From: Owenia fusiformis
Lineage: Eukaryota > Annelida > Polychaeta > Sabellida > Oweniidae
Assembly (NCBI GenBank): GCA_903813345.2
Contig: CAIIXF020000011.1
Span: 8,776,842 to 8,840,841 of the forward strand
Direction: 5' to 3'
Length of the DNA: 64,000 nt
Positions 61,401 through 64,000 of this stretch are shown here, piece by piece. Within the stretch, counting starts at the first letter, position 1. Every line of letters begins with the position of its first letter. The notes beneath the pieces were generated by a model. It ran no database searches and was not told the origin of the DNA. It saw only the letters and a list, made by a program, of their open reading frames with translations. Made by a program: the position numbers and the translations under genes.

Positions 61401-63751
61401 GTGCGATCTGATCCCTACCTGTGAATATCCTTAAACATATATAAGTACATTGTGCACAATGATCATCAGAGCAAATGATACTTGAGCATGATATTCCATT
61501 TCTGTTTGCTAATATGATACATTATTCAATGATGGTGAAATTCCCTGCAATCTGATTGGTCCATGTGACTTAAATATATCCTGTATTTACACGCACTTTC
61601 CATTTGGCATTGAATACAGGCGAAAATGACGTCAGCGTTGGGATACGGTCCAGTATCCCAACGCCCCAGATTTCCATCCAGGATATGACTATTACTGAAA
61701 AAATCAATGGCGATCTGTTTACACCAACGCATGCTAATATTTGCATTTTGCTAGAAATATCTGATTTGAATATCAGGAAATGATACGGTGATCACCACAA
61801 TTTATTATTTTAGGATAAAAAACACTCATCTGTAATTATGTAAAAATCAGTATGAAGCATGCACATTGTTTTCATGAACTAGTAAAAATCCAATATGGCA
61901 GACGAAAGTCGAAAAACGTTTCGTTACACTGTTCCAGCTGATGAAATTGAAGAAAAATGTTGAAGAAATCAAACGTATCGTATAATACAATAAAAGCAAA
62001 ACAACAAGGCCGAAAAGATTTTGAAGGAATATCGATGTAAAATATTTTTGAGGTGAGAAGGTTGATCTGTTTCTCCGGTCCCAAGCCAAGGAAATGGACT
62101 TGATTAAGGGGAGTTTTATCTGAGTAATCATGGAATAAAAACGTTATTCAATGATTTCTCGTGAAATACAGAAAATGTTCTTCCCTTGAACGTCTGTATT
62201 TCACTCTGCTAGCGCATCGTGAAATACGACCTTCTCGGGAAGAATATTTTCGGTATTTCACTCGAATCATTGAATAACTTATAATGTAGTAGTAGAGCTA
62301 TGTTATTCAGACTTATTTAATCGCTATAAGTTTTATCGATTTCCACTGTTCTAGACCAGTCCCATATACAGCTTTCGGAGAAAGGATCAATTATGTATTT
62401 GTTCCATATGAATGATGGAATGATGACTGTTTCCTGGCACTGTGTGATAAACTGAAATAGTACAATGTATTATACAATGTGTAATGTTAAGCCTAATTAT
62501 TGGCATATTAGTGTTTCTAAATTCTAAGATATGAAAGCAATGAGAGCCATGTTTAATCACTTAAATGAATGATAATCAGCTCTTTGATGTTATTTAGAAA
62601 ATAGAAATGGAAACACAAAGGAGTTGCAACATGAAAAACATGATTAATTGGAAAATAATTCTTTTTTGTGACTCCTATATATGTAAAATCCAAAGCAAGA
62701 ATACGAGAAAACTCTCTTGAAGAATGCCTGTTAATTTCTATGTCTTCCTATTGATTTTTGTGAAATGGCCATAAATCTGATACTGCTATTGTCTACATGA
62801 CATCCAGGTTAGAATCATTTTGCATTTGCTGATTAAATCATTCTCAGAAACATTTGCTTTCATATCCTGTGCTAATACATGAACAATTTTCAAATAAATC
62901 ATTCTGGAAAATCTGATGTTTCACTGAAGCTTTACTTCTAATTATAAAAGGTAATGCTTTAAGTAATGTATATGGTAAAGCTATTACTGACTTAATCTTT
63001 TTAACCATCTGTTTTCAGCTTTGAAATACCATGAAAAACACAGCAATAAGGATGCAATCAGACGAGCATGTAGAGGTGCATTATGGGTACTCTTAGACCG
63101 GGAACCAAAGAAACAAAATGTGCATTTTGGTAAGAATCATGAAATACTAATGGAAATACAAGGCAAAATGAGGTCAACTACCAAATATAGAAATAACCCA
63201 TATTGTGCACAAACACAAGACTATTTGCAGATTGGGTGAAATCAAATAAACTCATTGAAATGAAGTGTCAGGAACATTCAAAAAGGTTTAGAGTCTAAAA
63301 AGTTTAGATGAATAGGGGCATGTTTTTAGTATTGGTCAGAGTTATGAGCTTTCACGATTTGTTTGATGTATCTTAATCTGCTTGTTTGATTTGCAAGAGG
63401 CTAAAAAGTCCATTTACAGCAAATACAAGAGATATTACAATGAATTGGATTCATATGAATAAATTGAAAATTAAGAATATTCATGTAGCAGTTGGACAAA
63501 AGCACAATTCTATAAAGAGCAATATTTGAAAACGAGTTATGAAATGGCATACCAATCATGCAAAAATATAAGAATGTTTATCATACTAGCTTTGATGGAT
63601 GTTTGATGTTTTCAACTTTGTTTTACAGATAAGTTTGAGCCAAACCATGTGATGATAAGCTACCAATGGGACTGCAAGAATATGATGGTGCGTGTGAAAG
63701 ATCGTCTCAAAGCGGCTGGTTACAAAGTTTGGATGGATGTTGAAAAACATA
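56720..63751 (+). CDS. Lipid-anchored armadillo-TIR protein, 5' part of gene (3' end beyond window)
   Basis: Three exons joined in phase 1 give 645 residues before the right edge. MGCGSSKS at the start is a classical N-myristoylation signal (Gly2) with palmitoylatable Cys3, implying membrane attachment. Residues 26-40 and 81-93 are basic, 99-128 a Ser/Glu/Asp-rich acidic tract and 235-250 a lysine-rich tract. From about 285 to 605 the sequence is helical and armadillo-like, and from about 612 the TIR domain begins with HVMISYQWDCKNMMVRVKDR then LKAAGYKVWMD. ARM plus TIR is the architecture of SARM1, whose TIR cleaves NAD+, and of related invertebrate families. The catalytic glutamate region lies outside the window, so NADase versus adaptor activity cannot be judged. 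A role in innate immunity or cell death is inferred. Confidence 0.9.
58877..61423. mobile_element. 2.55-kb TIR element with CACAGGTAGGGATC ends and 5-bp duplication
   Basis: The left end starts CACAGGTAGGGATCAAATTC and stays similar for about 75 bp to the inverted right end (through GCCGTTTTCCGT, GGTTACCGC and CCTTCGAGTAGA). AATAT flanks directly on both sides (58872-58876 and 61424-61428). The interior is non-coding and itself composite: an AT microsatellite (about 59395-59475), a CAAGTCAACTCAACCC minisatellite (59540-59690), and inverted GGCCCATGGGCGTTTATT segments near 59480 and 60385. A 5-bp duplication with CAC-starting ends is compatible with Transib-like elements, but no transposase is present to prove it. 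Confidence 0.8.
59540..59690. repeat. CAACTCAACCC minisatellite
   Basis: Tandem variants of CCCAAGTCAAGTCAACCCTT then AGTCAACTCGA, in half-units of about 18 bp, inside the 2.55-kb element. Confidence 0.85.
61521..62280. mobile_element. Repeat with TTATTCAATGAT ends and an internal hairpin
   Basis: TTATTCAATGAT..GTGAAAT occurs near 61523 and again near 62143 in plus orientation, and inverted near 62270. The segment 62140-62280 is a hairpin with arms of about 45 bp (CGTGAAATACAGAAAATGTT and its counterpart). The left part has CTGATTGGTCCATGTGAC, a motif type also present near 18010. It is possibly one element of about 760 bp. Confidence 0.55.
63019..63129 (+). CDS. ARM-TIR gene, exon 2 (end of ARM region)
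   Basis: Acceptor GTTTTCAG; completes G|CT (Ala), then LKYHEKHSNKDAIRRACRGA, LWVLLDREPKKQNVHF and one base before donor GTAAGA. The CRGALWVL stretch looks like a final ARM-type helix. Length 111 nt, phase 1 to phase 1. Confidence 0.88.
63629..63751 (+). CDS. ARM-TIR gene, exon 3 (start of TIR domain)
   Basis: Acceptor TTTTACAG; completes G|AT (Asp), then KFEPNHVMISYQWDCKNMMV and RVKDRLKAAGYKVWMDVEKH, then one base before donor GTAAGT. VMISYQWD is the first strand (box 1-like) and GYKVWMD the second strand (box 2 side) of a TIR fold. Phase 1 at both ends; at least one more exon must follow past the window. Confidence 0.92.
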
Positions 63752-64000
63752 GTAAGTTCAAAATATGGTAATCTTTGTTTTACAATAAACACCATTGTAG
63801 CTTGCGTCTATATTTGGTTATGGACTTTCTTTGCTTAGCCATGCCCAGCCTCATTGATTTTCTGAATTCAAATAAAACTACTGAGAAAATTTGTGTGAAG
63901 TGATTGAAAGTAATTGGAATTTAATATGTTGATTTGATGCCCAAATGATGTAATTAAAACATATGCGCCCATTGTGCCTCCAAAATTGAATATATATTAA
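63752..64000 (+). other. Intron of the ARM-TIR gene, cut by the window edge
   Basis: Follows donor GTAAGT at 63752. The rest of the TIR domain should lie in exons to the right. Confidence 0.8.

Larger units (their letters stand above)
58425..63018 (+). other. Intron of the ARM-TIR gene
   Basis: Donor GTAAGT, acceptor TTTTCAG. It contains the 58877-61423 TIR element and the 61521-62280 repeat. No coding exon is visible in the rest (58425-58870 and 62290-63010). Confidence 0.8.

Overview
This is a stretch of animal nuclear DNA: AT-rich, intron-dominated, with short exons bounded by GT/AG splice sites, and full of minisatellites and short inverted-repeat (MITE-like) elements. The two genes present and the repeat style (elements carrying CGTCCGTC runs, and elements with CAGTAAAACCTGT ends) suggest a marine invertebrate, most likely a lophotrochozoan such as a bivalve or brachiopod. 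That assignment is inference; the sequence does not name a species.

Gene 1 (plus strand, about 1511-50935) is the 3' two thirds of a TMEM135/PMP52-like membrane protein gene. Its 5' exons lie left of the window. I resolve seven shared coding exons plus two alternative terminal exons: 1511-1557, 39267-39308, 41419-41632, 42068-42235, 43268-43408, 47563-47661, 47996-48063, then either 48578-48725 or 50824-50935. Reading phases agree across every junction. One intron, 1558-39266, is about 37.7 kb and lies between exons of 47 and 42 nt. It holds at least eight minisatellites, several nested DNA-transposon insertions, a decayed LINE fragment and a tRNA-like SINE fragment, and no gene that I can support.

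Gene 2 (plus strand, 56720 to beyond the right edge) encodes a protein that starts MGCGSSKS (predicted N-myristoylation and palmitoylation). It has a low-complexity acidic/basic region, an armadillo-like helical region and the start of a TIR domain. Three coding exons are visible (56720-58424, 63019-63129, 63629-63751), and the TIR domain continues outside the window. This is the ARM-TIR architecture, related in plan to SARM1 and expanded in some invertebrates.

Three structures stand out. (1) At 40121-41467 a 74-bp minisatellite has amplified the intron/exon junction of TMEM135 into 17 successive 3' splice sites; only the last one opens into the full exon, while the others meet a stop codon. 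(2) TMEM135 has two homologous, frame-compatible last exons that give two different C-termini. (3) Introns hold large inverted-repeat elements whose target-site duplications can be read directly, including a 3.85-kb palindrome whose minisatellite core reverses orientation at its centre, and a 2.55-kb element with CACAGG ends and a 5-bp duplication. The two genes share a strand but show no obvious functional link.
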